Made by a program: the position numbers and the translations under genes
Notes under the pieces: generated by a model
Told to the model about the DNA's origin: nothing
Databases searched by the model: none
What the model saw: the letters and a program-made list of their open reading frames with translations, nothing else
Assembly (NCBI RefSeq): GCF_004331465.1
Contig: NZ_SJKB01000001.1
Span: 620,001 to 684,000, forward strand
DNA length: 64,000 nt
Source: Kribbella pittospori
GTDB taxonomy: Bacteria > Actinomycetota > Actinomycetes > Propionibacteriales > Kribbellaceae
Direction: 5' to 3'
Shown: positions 17,908 through 25,539 of the stretch, in pieces
Layout: the number at the start of each line of letters is the position of its first letter
Numbering within the stretch: position 1 is the first letter of the stretch

Positions 17908-18992
17908 GTGACCGTCCGCCTCACCAGTGGCGGCGCGGCCAGCGCGGGCGCCAGGCCCACGAGGATGCCGAGAATCGGCAGCAGCGGAGCCGGTGGCACC
18001 ACCATCGGTCCCGGCAACACCAGACCGGTCACGCCACGGGCCGCTGCGGTCACCATGGCCGCGGCGGCGATCGCTCCGGCGGCGACAACCAGCCACTCGG
18101 GCAGAGCCCACGGATCGGGCCGGTACCGCGTCCGCATCACGCGCTGGCGCCCGACCGCCATGGCACCGACGGCCATCAGCAGTCCGACGCCGAGAGTGGA
18201 CGCAGCGAACGGAAAGGCCATGGAGTCGGTCAGGAGCGCATAGACGCCGAGCAGGATGCCCAGCAATCCCAGGAGCACGGCCAGTCCGGTCAGACGGCGC
18301 TGCTGGCGCGGGACCTGCGCCGTACGGCCGTAGCCGCGGGAGTCCATCGCGGCCGCGAGTTCGACGGACCTGTCCAGCGCACCTTCCAGCACCGGCATGG
18401 CCGTCGTACGGAAGGAACCGCGGGTGCGGCCACGCAGGCGACGGGCGGCGCGGATACGGCGGGAGTCCGTCACCAGTTGCGGTGCGAAGGTCAGCGCCAC
18501 CACACAGGCCACGCCCATCTCGTAGAGGGCTCCAGGCAACGACTTCAGTAGTCGCCGTGGACTGGCCAATGCGTTGGCGGCACCAATGCAGCACAGCATG
18601 ACTGCCAACTGGAGGCCGTCGTACAGAGCAGTGATCAGGGCCTCGGCGGTGACCTCGCCGCCGAGCTTGACCCCGCTGGCCCAATCCGGCAACGGGATCT
18701 GAGGCAGCGTGAACAGCACCGTGTTGCCCTGCGAGCGGGTGGACAGCAGCGCTTGCAGGACTACTCGGAGACCGATGACCACCAGCCCGAGCTTGAGGAA
18801 CGCGCCGTAGCTGTGGGCCCAGGGAGCGTCGCTCCGGCGGGCCGCCACGACGAAACCGGTCACTGCCAGGATCAGCAGGAGCAGCACCGGGTTACGCGTC
18901 CTGCTGGCGGCCACGGCCATCCCGAGAGACCACAGCCACCATGCCCCCGGGTGCAGAGCCCGGGGGAGCGTCAGGTGATGGACAGTACGCAC
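17904..18992 (-). CDS. ECF transporter T component (CbiQ-like transmembrane coupling protein)
   Basis: 362 aa. Hydrophobic segments cover most of the protein. The coupling-helix motifs lie in RRIRAARRLRGRTRG and AAMDSRGYGRT, matching the conserved short Arg-containing motifs of EcfT proteins that grip the ATPases. It is longer than minimal EcfT proteins because of extra C-terminal membrane segments. The GTG at 18992 shares its first base with the upstream TAG stop (TAGTG). It links the S component to the fused ATPase in the predicted corrinoid importer. Confidence 0.88.
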   Translation of the reverse strand: MRTVHHLTLPRALHPGAWWLWSLGMAVAASRTRNPVLLLLILAVTGFVVAARRSDAPWAHSYGAFLKLGLVVIGLRVVLQALLSTRSQGNTVLFTLPQIPLPDWASGVKLGGEVTAEALITALYDGLQLAVMLCCIGAANALASPRRLLKSLPGALYEMGVACVVALTFAPQLVTDSRRIRAARRLRGRTRGSFRTTAMPVLEGALDRSVELAAAMDSRGYGRTAQVPRQQRRLTGLAVLLGLLGILLGVYALLTDSMAFPFAASTLGVGLLMAVGAMAVGRQRVMRTRYRPDPWALPEWLVVAAGAIAAAAMVTAAARGVTGLVLPGPMVVPPAPLLPILGILVGLAPALAAPPLVRRTVT

Positions 18993-19696
18993 TACTGACT
19001 CGAGGAGCGCCGGCGGCTGAGCACCAGACCGCCTCCGGCCAGTACGAGCACGACCACGGCGGCGATGATGATGCCGGTCCACGGTGCACCGTCGTCTGAC
19101 GAGGAGGAGGCGACGGGAGAGGGAGCAGCAGTGGAGCCGACCGCGGCACCGATCTTTAGGGTCACCGGCGTATCCGTGGCCGGGACCTTGATGTTCTTCA
19201 CCGCGTCGCCGCAGCCCTTGGCCGGGTAGCCGTCGATGCCGCAGGTCAGGCCCTTCTCGATCCGGACCGGTCCGACCGCGGCCAGGACCTTCGCCCCGGT
19301 CGCCTTCGGATCCGTCACCACGCAGGTGCCGGTGGCCGGCTTCGGCGTCTCGCCGCTGAGCGCGTCCTCCGGCGTACCGGGGTCGACCACCAGGGCCACC
19401 CGCTTCTTCCCGGCCTCGGCCGGGGTCTTGCCGCAGATCGCCTCGAAGTCACCGGCCGCGCGCGGCATCCGGGGCGCCGCGCCGCCGACGGCGAACCGCC
19501 AGCCCTCCACGGCGCCATCGGCGGGTACGACGACGTCCGCGCCCTTCTGGGCGAAGGCCCACTTGCCCGCGGTCCACTGGTAGTAGCCCCAGAAGCGGTA
19601 GCCGTCCTCGGCCTGTGCGTTGGTGGCGACGGTCCCCGCCAGCAGGAGACCCGCCAGCAGGCTGAGGACCAGTCGTAGCGTCCGTTGTGCAGTCAT
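18992..19696 (-). CDS. SCO2322-family surface protein
   Basis: 234 aa. A signal peptide with cleavage near NAQA-ED is followed by an extracytoplasmic domain containing RFWGYYQWTAGKWAFAQ and four cysteines. A C-terminal membrane anchor ends in RRRSSS. This matches the actinobacterial SCO2322 family, whose genes sit beside ECF transporters. The function is not known; being first in the B12 operon, it may help capture corrinoids at the cell surface (inference). The ATG at 19696 has GAGG nine bases upstream, next to a GC palindrome at 19711-19726. Upstream in-frame codons lie in the riboswitch and are rejected. Confidence 0.88.
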   Translation of the reverse strand: MTAQRTLRLVLSLLAGLLLAGTVATNAQAEDGYRFWGYYQWTAGKWAFAQKGADVVVPADGAVEGWRFAVGGAAPRMPRAAGDFEAICGKTPAEAGKKRVALVVDPGTPEDALSGETPKPATGTCVVTDPKATGAKVLAAVGPVRIEKGLTCGIDGYPAKGCGDAVKNIKVPATDTPVTLKIGAAVGSTAAPSPVASSSSDDGAPWTGIIIAAVVVLVLAGGGLVLSRRRSSSQ

Positions 19697-19799
19697 CTGA
19701 TCGTCCTCGGTCGGGCCGCGGCCCGATGGAGGAGGTCCCGCCTGCGCAGGCAGGGTAGGGGCTCCACCCGCGGACCACGGCGGGTAGCTGAGCCTGTCT
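19697..19799 (-). promoter_or_regulatory. Expression platform between riboswitch aptamer and first gene
   Basis: The stretch contains two perfect palindromes: GCCTGCGCAGGC at 19740-19751 and TCGGGCCGCGGCCCGA at 19711-19726. The second abuts the GAGG ribosome site at 19705-19708. No T-run terminator is seen, so translational control of the surface-protein gene is the likelier mode. Confidence 0.65.
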
Positions 19800-19891
19800 G
19801 CCTGCGTCACAGTGTTCCGGCTCGCCACCCTGAGGTGGCCTACGGTTGCGGGTCAGCGCCGGACTTGGACCGGCTTCCCTGTGACGCAGGC
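19800..19891 (-). ncRNA. Cobalamin riboswitch aptamer
   Basis: Read on the minus strand, an 11-bp perfect P1 helix (GCCTGCGTCAC with GTGACGCAGGC) closes the element. Inside are the canonical AGGGAAGCCGGT, AAGTCCGG, GCTGACCCGCAACCGTAGG (19839-19857) and GAGCCGGAACAC boxes of the B12 element. It stands 103 bases before the surface-protein gene and should shut off the ECF transporter, cobU and cobS operon when adenosylcobalamin is plentiful. It begins only about 20 bases after the stop of the gene ending at 19911, so its promoter probably lies within that gene. Confidence 0.95.
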
Positions 19892-19910
19892 GTTTGGTTC
19901 GGACCGAAGC

Positions 19911-20120
19911 CTACTCTGGCGCGGCCAGACTCATCGGGCCGTAGACCTCACGGCCGTCCTCCAGCAGGTAGACCTGCCCGACTCCACGCTCGGACAGGTC
20001 CCGCCAGGTCTCGCCCAGCCAGCTCTCCGCGTCGCCCTGCGCGGAGAACTCGGCCCCGCCGACCTCACCGGGGTCGACCAGGGCGCCGCTCGCGGTCTCG
20101 AACCGCCAGCTCCAGCTCAC
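19911..20120 (-). CDS. Small hypothetical protein, 69 aa
   Basis: The 69-residue acidic protein starts MSWSWRFETASG and ends VYGPMSLAAPE, with several tryptophans (WSWRFE, SWLGETWRDL). No family or function is recognised. It is taken as real because its GTG start overlaps the stop of the aldo/keto reductase gene as GTGA, a coupling used throughout the window, and its codon positions are GC-biased as in neighbours. It has no signal peptide or membrane segment. Its coding region must also carry the promoter for the downstream riboswitch operon. Confidence 0.75.
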   Translation of the reverse strand: MSWSWRFETASGALVDPGEVGGAEFSAQGDAESWLGETWRDLSERGVGQVYLLEDGREVYGPMSLAAPE

Positions 20121-21130
20121 GAGCCCGGCCGGGTCTGTGGCGCGTTCTGCACGGTCTTGGCCGGGTCACGCTCGACGATGCCGCCCAGGACCTCGTCGAT
20201 GCGCTTGAGCAGCCCGTCCTCGAGCTTCACGCCGGAGGCCTTCACGTTCTCGACGACCTGCTCGGGCCGGGAGGCACCGACGATGGCCGACGAGACGTTC
20301 GGGTTCTGCAGCACCCACGCGACGGCCAGCTGGGACAGCGACAGGCCGGCCTTGTCGGCGAGCGGCTTCAGCTCCTGCACCCGGGTGAGCACGTCGTCGT
20401 TGAGGAAGCGCCGGATCATGTTCGCGCCACCCTTGTCGTCGGTGGCCCGCGAGCCCTCCGGCGGCTGCTGGCCCGGCACGTACTTGCCGGTCAGCACACC
20501 CTGCGCGATCGGGGAGAACACGACCTGACCGATGCCCAGCTCCTCCGACGCCGGCACCACCTCGGCCTCGATCACCCGCCAGAGCATGCTGTACTGCGGT
20601 TGGTTCGAGACGAACGGGATGCGCAGCTCACGGGCCAGCCGGTGGCCCTCCTGCAGCTGCTCGGCGGTCCACTCGGACACACCGATGTAGAGCGCCTTGC
20701 CGGAGCGGACGACGTCGGCGAAGGCCTCCATCGTCTCCTCCAGCGGCGTCTCGGTGTCGTACCGGTGCGCCTGGTAGAGGTCGACGTAGTCGGTCTTGAG
20801 CCGCTTCAGCGACCCGTTGATCGACTCGTGGATGTGCTTGCGGGACAGGCCGGTGTCGTTCGGTCCGCCCGGGCCGGTCGGCCAGTAGACCTTCGTGAAG
20901 ATCTCCAGCGACTCGCGCCGCTGACCCTCCAGCGCCTCGCCGAGAACCGACTCGGCCTTGGTGTTGGCGTACACGTCGGCCGTGTCGAACGTGGTGATGC
21001 CGGCCTCGAGTGCCGCCTGCACACACGCCCTGGCCTGATCGTTCTCCACCTGGGAGCCGTGTGTGAGCCAGTTCCCGTACGAGATCTCGCTGACCTTCAA
21101 ACCACTGTTGCCGAGATAGCGGAAGTCCAT
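20117..21130 (-). CDS. Aldo/keto reductase (voltage-channel beta-subunit-like group)
   Basis: 337 aa NAD(P)H-dependent TIM-barrel oxidoreductase. The catalytic tetrad is visible: Asp and Tyr in TTFDTADVYANTKAE, Lys in IFTKVYW and His in LYQAHRYD. The inserted YWPTGPGGPNDTGLSRKHI segment and GVLTGKYVPGQQPPEGSRA are typical of the group that includes E. coli YghZ and Kv-beta proteins. The physiological substrate is unknown; such enzymes reduce aldehydes and ketones. It is likely transcribed with the small downstream gene. Confidence 0.93.
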   Translation of the reverse strand: MDFRYLGNSGLKVSEISYGNWLTHGSQVENDQARACVQAALEAGITTFDTADVYANTKAESVLGEALEGQRRESLEIFTKVYWPTGPGGPNDTGLSRKHIHESINGSLKRLKTDYVDLYQAHRYDTETPLEETMEAFADVVRSGKALYIGVSEWTAEQLQEGHRLARELRIPFVSNQPQYSMLWRVIEAEVVPASEELGIGQVVFSPIAQGVLTGKYVPGQQPPEGSRATDDKGGANMIRRFLNDDVLTRVQELKPLADKAGLSLSQLAVAWVLQNPNVSSAIVGASRPEQVVENVKASGVKLEDGLLKRIDEVLGGIVERDPAKTVQNAPQTRPGS

Positions 21131-21154
21131 ACCCCCGACCCTACTGGGCCCGGA

Positions 21155-21742
21155 TCAGCTCGGCTTCTCGCCGCGCTTCACCATCGGCTTGGGCAGCCGC
21201 CAGCGGCGCATCTGCATGGTCCGCCGGACCGCGTAGAACCCCAGGCCCTTGGTCGACTCCTTCGGGAACTTCACCGTGACCGCCTTGCGCAGGCCGGCCG
21301 AGAGCAGGAACCAGTCCAGCGCGATCAGCACGATCATCACCAGGAAGAGCAGGTTGACGATGCCGGCCAGCCAGGGGAACTGCGCCGAGAACACCACGCC
21401 GACCAGGGACACCACCAGGAGGACCGGCAGCGCGAACTCCATCGCCGAGTACCGGGCGTCCACGTAGTCCCGGGCGAACCGCCGGACCGGGCCCTTGTCG
21501 GCGGCCGGCAGGTACCGGTCGTCGCCGGTCCGCATCGCGTCCTGCATCTTGGCCCGCTCGGTCCGGACCTTCTCCCGCCGGTACGCCGACGCCTCCTTGC
21601 GGTTGCGCGGCTTGCGCAGCGCGGCCTTGCGGGCCGCCTCCGCCTCCTTGCGGGTCGGGGTGGGGCGTCCCTTCCCGCCCGGCTTGCCCTGGGGCTCGGC
21701 GGGTACGGTGGTATCTGTCTCAGACTTGGTACGACGGAACAC
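21155..21742 (-). CDS. DUF3043 family membrane protein
   Basis: 195 aa. A highly basic, low-complexity N-terminal half (TPTRKEAEAARKAALRKP) is followed by RDYVDARYSAMEF, two adjacent membrane segments (about residues 102-145) and a basic tail. This is the pattern of the actinobacterial DUF3043 family, whose role is not established. The GTG at 21742 has GAGG about ten bases upstream. It is divergent from pspA, with 165 bases between; no specific promoter was identified there. Confidence 0.85.
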   Translation of the reverse strand: MFRRTKSETDTTVPAEPQGKPGGKGRPTPTRKEAEAARKAALRKPRNRKEASAYRREKVRTERAKMQDAMRTGDDRYLPAADKGPVRRFARDYVDARYSAMEFALPVLLVVSLVGVVFSAQFPWLAGIVNLLFLVMIVLIALDWFLLSAGLRKAVTVKFPKESTKGLGFYAVRRTMQMRRWRLPKPMVKRGEKPS

Positions 21743-21907
21743 GGGGTCTGAACCTCATTCGGCAGGGCAGGTCGCGACTCGGGGTGGTCCCCGGACCTGA
21801 CACCCACTTTATCGGGGCCGGTCCTGATGGTGTGGTGACCCGTGGGGACATAGGGTGGACAAGGCACGCCGGGTCGTCACGCCGGCACAGAAGGGGTACG
21901 GATATCG

Positions 21908-22732
21908 ATGAGCATCTTCAGGCGGATGTCGACGATCTTCAAGGCCAAGGCGAATTCCGCCCTGGACAAGGCCGAGGATCCTCGCGAAACCCTTGACTAC
22001 TCGTATCAGAAGCAGCTGGAGCTGCTGCAGAAGGTGCGGCGAGGTGTGGCCGACGTGGCCACCAGCCGCAAGCGGGTGGAGCTGCAGGCCTCCCAGCTGC
22101 AGTCCCAGTCCAGCAAGCTCCAGGACCAGGCGCAGAAGGCGCTCTCGATGGGCCGTGAGGACCTGGCCAGGGAGGCCCTGACCCGCAAGTCCGGGCTGCA
22201 GGGCCAGATCGACGATCTGCAGACCCAGCACGCCCAGTTGCAGGGTGAGGAGGAGAAGCTGACGCTCGCCTCCCAGCGGCTGCAGGCCAAGGTCGAGTCG
22301 TTCCGGACCCGCAAGGAGACCATCAAGGCCACCTACACCGCGGCCGAGGCGCAGACCCGGATCAACGAGGCCTTCTCCGGCATCTCCGAGGAGATGAGTG
22401 ACGTCGGACTGGCGGTCCAGCGGGCCGAGGACAAGACCCAGCAGATGCAGGCCCGGGCCGGCGCGATCGACGAGCTGCTCGCCTCCGGCGCGCTCGACGA
22501 CGCCAGCGGTACGGCGAAGGACAACATCACGCTGGAGCTGGAGCGGATGTCGTCCGGCTCCGACGTGGAGAGCGAGCTGGCCGCGATGAAGGCGCAGCTG
22601 GCCGGTGGCAGCGCACCGAAGGAGCTGTCCGGCGACACGCCAGGTCCGGCCCAGGCGCAGGCGCCTGCCCAGCAGCCGGCGCAGCAGCCGGCCGCCGAGC
22701 CCGCCCGGCCGCAGGACGGTGATGTTCGATGA
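21908..22732 (+). CDS. pspA: PspA/IM30 family envelope-stress protein
   Basis: 274 aa. Long coiled-coil helices run from about residue 25 to 230 and begin with SIFRRMSTIFKAKANSALDKAEDP, the amphipathic N-terminal helix that binds membrane. PspA/Vipp1 proteins assemble at damaged membranes. After the helical core there is a Pro/Gln/Ala-rich tail (APAQQPAQQPAAEP) that is not part of the usual fold. The ATG at 21908 starts the conserved N-terminus. Its stop overlaps the next start as ATGA, coupling it to the small PspAA partner. Confidence 0.93.
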   Translation: MSIFRRMSTIFKAKANSALDKAEDPRETLDYSYQKQLELLQKVRRGVADVATSRKRVELQASQLQSQSSKLQDQAQKALSMGREDLAREALTRKSGLQGQIDDLQTQHAQLQGEEEKLTLASQRLQAKVESFRTRKETIKATYTAAEAQTRINEAFSGISEEMSDVGLAVQRAEDKTQQMQARAGAIDELLASGALDDASGTAKDNITLELERMSSGSDVESELAAMKAQLAGGSAPKELSGDTPGPAQAQAPAQQPAQQPAAEPARPQDGDVR

Positions 22733-23004
22733 TCGTTCGCATCATGGGCGAAGGTCAGTGGCGACTGGCCGACGACAAGCTGGACCAGCTGAACGCGGTC
22801 GACACCGATCTGGAGAAGGCTGTCTCCGCCGGTGACGAGGCGGGCTTCAAGACCTCCTTCGCCGCGCTGCTGGAGTTCGTCCGGGCCGGCGACAAGCTGC
22901 CGGACGACGAGCTGCACGACTCCGACGCGATCCTGCCGCCGGGCGACAGCACGCTGGGCGAGATGCGCGAGCTGATCAGCGGTGACGGCCTGATCGCCGG
23001 CTGA
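22729..23004 (+). CDS. PspAA-domain small protein, partner of PspA
   Basis: 91 aa. It begins MIVRIMGEGQWRLADDKL and continues with an all-helical acidic domain, the form of PspAA proteins encoded directly after pspA in actinobacteria and other phyla. It is cytoplasmic and has no membrane segment. The four-base overlap with pspA implies one message. The partner role is inferred from gene neighbourhood in the family. A rho-independent terminator follows. Confidence 0.85.
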   Translation: MIVRIMGEGQWRLADDKLDQLNAVDTDLEKAVSAGDEAGFKTSFAALLEFVRAGDKLPDDELHDSDAILPPGDSTLGEMRELISGDGLIAG

Positions 23005-23064
23005 ACACACTGCCGGCGATCGCCGTCCCGACCCGGCGGCCGATCACTTGCTGTAGTCGATACG

Positions 23065-23103
23065 AGACCCCCTGAGCCTGGAAATCGGGCTCCGGGGGTC
23101 TTT
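23065..23103 (+). terminator. Rho-independent terminator after pspA-pspAA
   Basis: AGACCCCC (23065-23072) pairs with GGGGGTCT (23094-23101). The helix is extended inward by GAGCC/GGCTC after one mismatch and followed by TTTGTCTG. The remainder up to 23276 holds no gene. Confidence 0.85.
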
Positions 23104-23104
23104 G

Positions 23105-23276
23105 TCTGTTGACTGGATTGCGCACGGGTAAACACTCGCCCCGGGTACTGTCAGAGCAGGCGATCCCGTAGTACTCTCTGGGTCAATGCCGTTGTGGGGG
23201 CGGCATTCATCGAGGTCCGTGACGGGGTGTGGGTTGGTCACGGGCGTCGCTTTTCACCTGTGGGGGGTGACTGTGC
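23105..23276 (+). promoter_or_regulatory. Upstream region of first sugar transferase with GTAGTACTCT motif
   Basis: GTAGTACTCT at 23168-23177 contains a TAGTAC hexamer that could be a -10 box, 100 bases before the GTG start. The identical ten bases occur at 53926-53935 upstream of the paralogous sugar transferase. No convincing -35 hexamer is seen. The long leader (about 90 bases) is G-rich. Confidence 0.45.
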
Positions 23277-24803
23277 GTGACTGAATTCGTCATGTCCGAG
23301 GGGTTGGCCGATTCGGCTGATCTACGGCCGGCGCCGTCGGGGGAGCGTCGTCGGCCGGTCTGGGTGGTACCGGACGAGATCCCGGCGATCGTGCCGCTGT
23401 CGGCCCGGTTCACCGAGGCGCGGTGGGTCGGTAGGTACCGCCGGGCCGCGCTCGCGGCCGACCTGGCCGCGGCCGTGACCGGTGGCTCGCTCGCGCTGGT
23501 GGCCCGGTTCGGGGCCCAGATCAACCTTGGCTACATCCTGGTGGGCGCGCTGCTGCCGATCGCCTGGCTGGCCTGTGTGGCGCTGCAGCGGGGCTATGAG
23601 ACCCGGTACTTCGGCACCGGGCCGGAGGAGTTCCGCTCGATCATCCGGGCCGCGGTCGCACTGACCGCCCTGGTCGCCATCACGTCGTACGCGACCAAGA
23701 GCGAGGTCGCTCGTGGTTTCGTCATCCTGGCGGTGCCGATGACGTGCCTGGCGGCGATGTTCGGCCGGTGGGTGCTGCACCGCAGCATCTCCTGGCGGCG
23801 GTTCGCCGGCCGGTGCATGCGCCGGGTGCTCGTTGTCGGACGCAACGACCAGGTGACCACACTGCGGCACCACCTGGAGGAGCGGCCGTCCGACGGCTAC
23901 ATCGTGGTCGCGACCTGCCTGCCGCGGGGTGACGCCTTCGAGGAGCCGGCCCCCGAGCGGCTGGGCCGGACCGAGATGGACATCCTGGCCGCGGTCGACC
24001 AGTTCGACGTCGAGGTGGTGGCGGTCGCCGCCGACCCCGAGTTGGCCGGGTACACGCTGCGGAAACTGTCCTGGGCGCTGGAGCAGCGCGGTGTCGAACT
24101 GATCGTCTCGCCGGGCATCGTCGAGGTGGCCGGACCGCGGATCTCGATCCGACCGGTCGCCGGACTCTCGCTGCTGCACCTGGAGCGGCCGTCGGTCAGC
24201 GGCGGTCCGCACCTGCTGAAGACCATCTTCGACCGGGTGCTCGGCTGCATGCTGCTGCTGGCGGTGTCGCCGATCCTGATCGTGACCGCGGTCATGGTGA
24301 AGGCGACGAGTCGCGGGCCGGTGCTGTTCCGGCAGACCCGGGTCGGCCGCGGCGGTGAGCAGTTCTCGATGCTGAAGTTCCGCACCATGGTGGCCGACGC
24401 CGAGGAACGCAAGGCCGAACTGCAGAAGCTGAACGAGGGCAACGGGGTGCTGTTCAAGCTCCGCGACGACCCGCGGGTGACGAAGGTTGGCAAGTACCTG
24501 CGCCGGTTCTCGATCGACGAGCTGCCGCAACTGGTGAACGTGCTCCGGGGGGACATGTCACTGGTCGGCCCGCGGCCACCACTGCCGGCCGAGGTCGCGA
24601 AGTACCAGATCGACGATGCGCGGCGGATGCTCGTGAAGCCCGGACTGACCGGCCTCTGGCAGGTCAGCGGTCGCAGCGATCTCACCTGGGAAGAGTCCAT
24701 GCGGCTCGACCTGCGGTACGCCGACAACTGGTCGATCGCGCTGGACCTGCTGATCTTGTGGAAGACCGCCCGCGCCGTCCTGGGAAGCGACGGCGCCTAC
24801 TGA
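23277..24803 (+). CDS. Polyprenyl-phosphate sugar transferase (exopolysaccharide initiation), copy 1
   Basis: 508 aa. Four to five membrane segments lie at about residues 50-180, then a Rossmann-like CoA_binding_3 domain (RRVLVVGRNDQ), a further membrane segment near residue 325, and the catalytic Bac_transf domain with FSMLKFRTM, RRFSIDELPQLVNVLRGDMS, LVGPRPP and GLTGLWQVSGRSDLTW. It moves a sugar phosphate from a nucleotide sugar to the lipid carrier at the membrane, the first step of repeat-unit assembly. The GTG start follows GGGGGG; an ATG at 23292 is also possible. It is closely similar to the gene at 54104. Confidence 0.93.
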   Translation: MTEFVMSEGLADSADLRPAPSGERRRPVWVVPDEIPAIVPLSARFTEARWVGRYRRAALAADLAAAVTGGSLALVARFGAQINLGYILVGALLPIAWLACVALQRGYETRYFGTGPEEFRSIIRAAVALTALVAITSYATKSEVARGFVILAVPMTCLAAMFGRWVLHRSISWRRFAGRCMRRVLVVGRNDQVTTLRHHLEERPSDGYIVVATCLPRGDAFEEPAPERLGRTEMDILAAVDQFDVEVVAVAADPELAGYTLRKLSWALEQRGVELIVSPGIVEVAGPRISIRPVAGLSLLHLERPSVSGGPHLLKTIFDRVLGCMLLLAVSPILIVTAVMVKATSRGPVLFRQTRVGRGGEQFSMLKFRTMVADAEERKAELQKLNEGNGVLFKLRDDPRVTKVGKYLRRFSIDELPQLVNVLRGDMSLVGPRPPLPAEVAKYQIDDARRMLVKPGLTGLWQVSGRSDLTWEESMRLDLRYADNWSIALDLLILWKTARAVLGSDGAY

Positions 24804-24895
24804 AACCCGCCCGGCCATCTGCCGGCCGGGCGAGTCAACGCACCACCACGTCGGGGGACGTCAGAACACGCGGTGCATTCCCGAGGGGGGAATTC

Positions 24896-25498
24896 ATGAT
24901 GCAGCAACTCAGTGCCGAGCCCGGTACTGATCAGGAAACGGCCGACGACGCTGCCGTCGTCCGGTCCGAGGCCGCGACCCTGGTGATCCAGGCCGCGTCC
25001 GGGGACCAGGGCGCCTGGAGCCGGTTGGTCGACCACTATGCGCGGCTCGTCTGGGCCGTGACCCGCAGCTTCCGGCTCAGCGACAGCGACGCCGCGGACG
25101 TGTCCCAGATGGTCTGGCTGCGGTTGCTCGAGCACATCCACCGCGTCGACCCCGAGCGGGTCGGCGCGTGGCTGGTCGTCACCACCCGCCGCGAATGCCT
25201 GCGGGTGCTGGCGTTCCGCAAGCGGGTCCTGCTCACCTACGAGTCGGCCGCGTTCGAGGGGGTTCCCGGCGATCTGCCGGAGCTGGACGCGGATCTACTC
25301 GCCGACGAGCGGGCGGTCGACGTACGGCGGGCTCTGGAGAGCCTGCCGGACCGGTGGCAACAACTGCTCGGCATGCTGATGGCCGACCCGCCCGCGCCGT
25401 ACGCGGAGATCTCGGCGACGATCGGAATCCCGATCGGCAGCATCGGCCCGATCCGCGGCCGGTGCCTGGAGAAACTCAGACTGCTGCTTGCCTCCTGA
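24896..25498 (+). CDS. ECF-type RNA polymerase sigma factor
   Basis: 200 aa. Region 2 is LVDHYARLVWAVTRSFRLSD followed by ADVSQMVWLRLLEHI. Region 4 is ALESLPDRWQQLLGMLM and continues with the helix-turn-helix AEISATIGIPIGSIGPIRGR. The ATG at 24896 has GAGGGGGG just upstream; the next codon is also ATG. There is no anti-sigma factor gene with a membrane segment beside it; the convergent 122-aa protein is the only candidate partner. Being embedded in the polysaccharide region, it may control surface polymer genes; this is inference. Confidence 0.9.
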   Translation: MMQQLSAEPGTDQETADDAAVVRSEAATLVIQAASGDQGAWSRLVDHYARLVWAVTRSFRLSDSDAADVSQMVWLRLLEHIHRVDPERVGAWLVVTTRRECLRVLAFRKRVLLTYESAAFEGVPGDLPELDADLLADERAVDVRRALESLPDRWQQLLGMLMADPPAPYAEISATIGIPIGSIGPIRGRCLEKLRLLLAS

Positions 25499-25539
25499 AG
25501 CAGGAGCCTGTATCCGGCGGCTGGTCCGGATCCGTCTGA

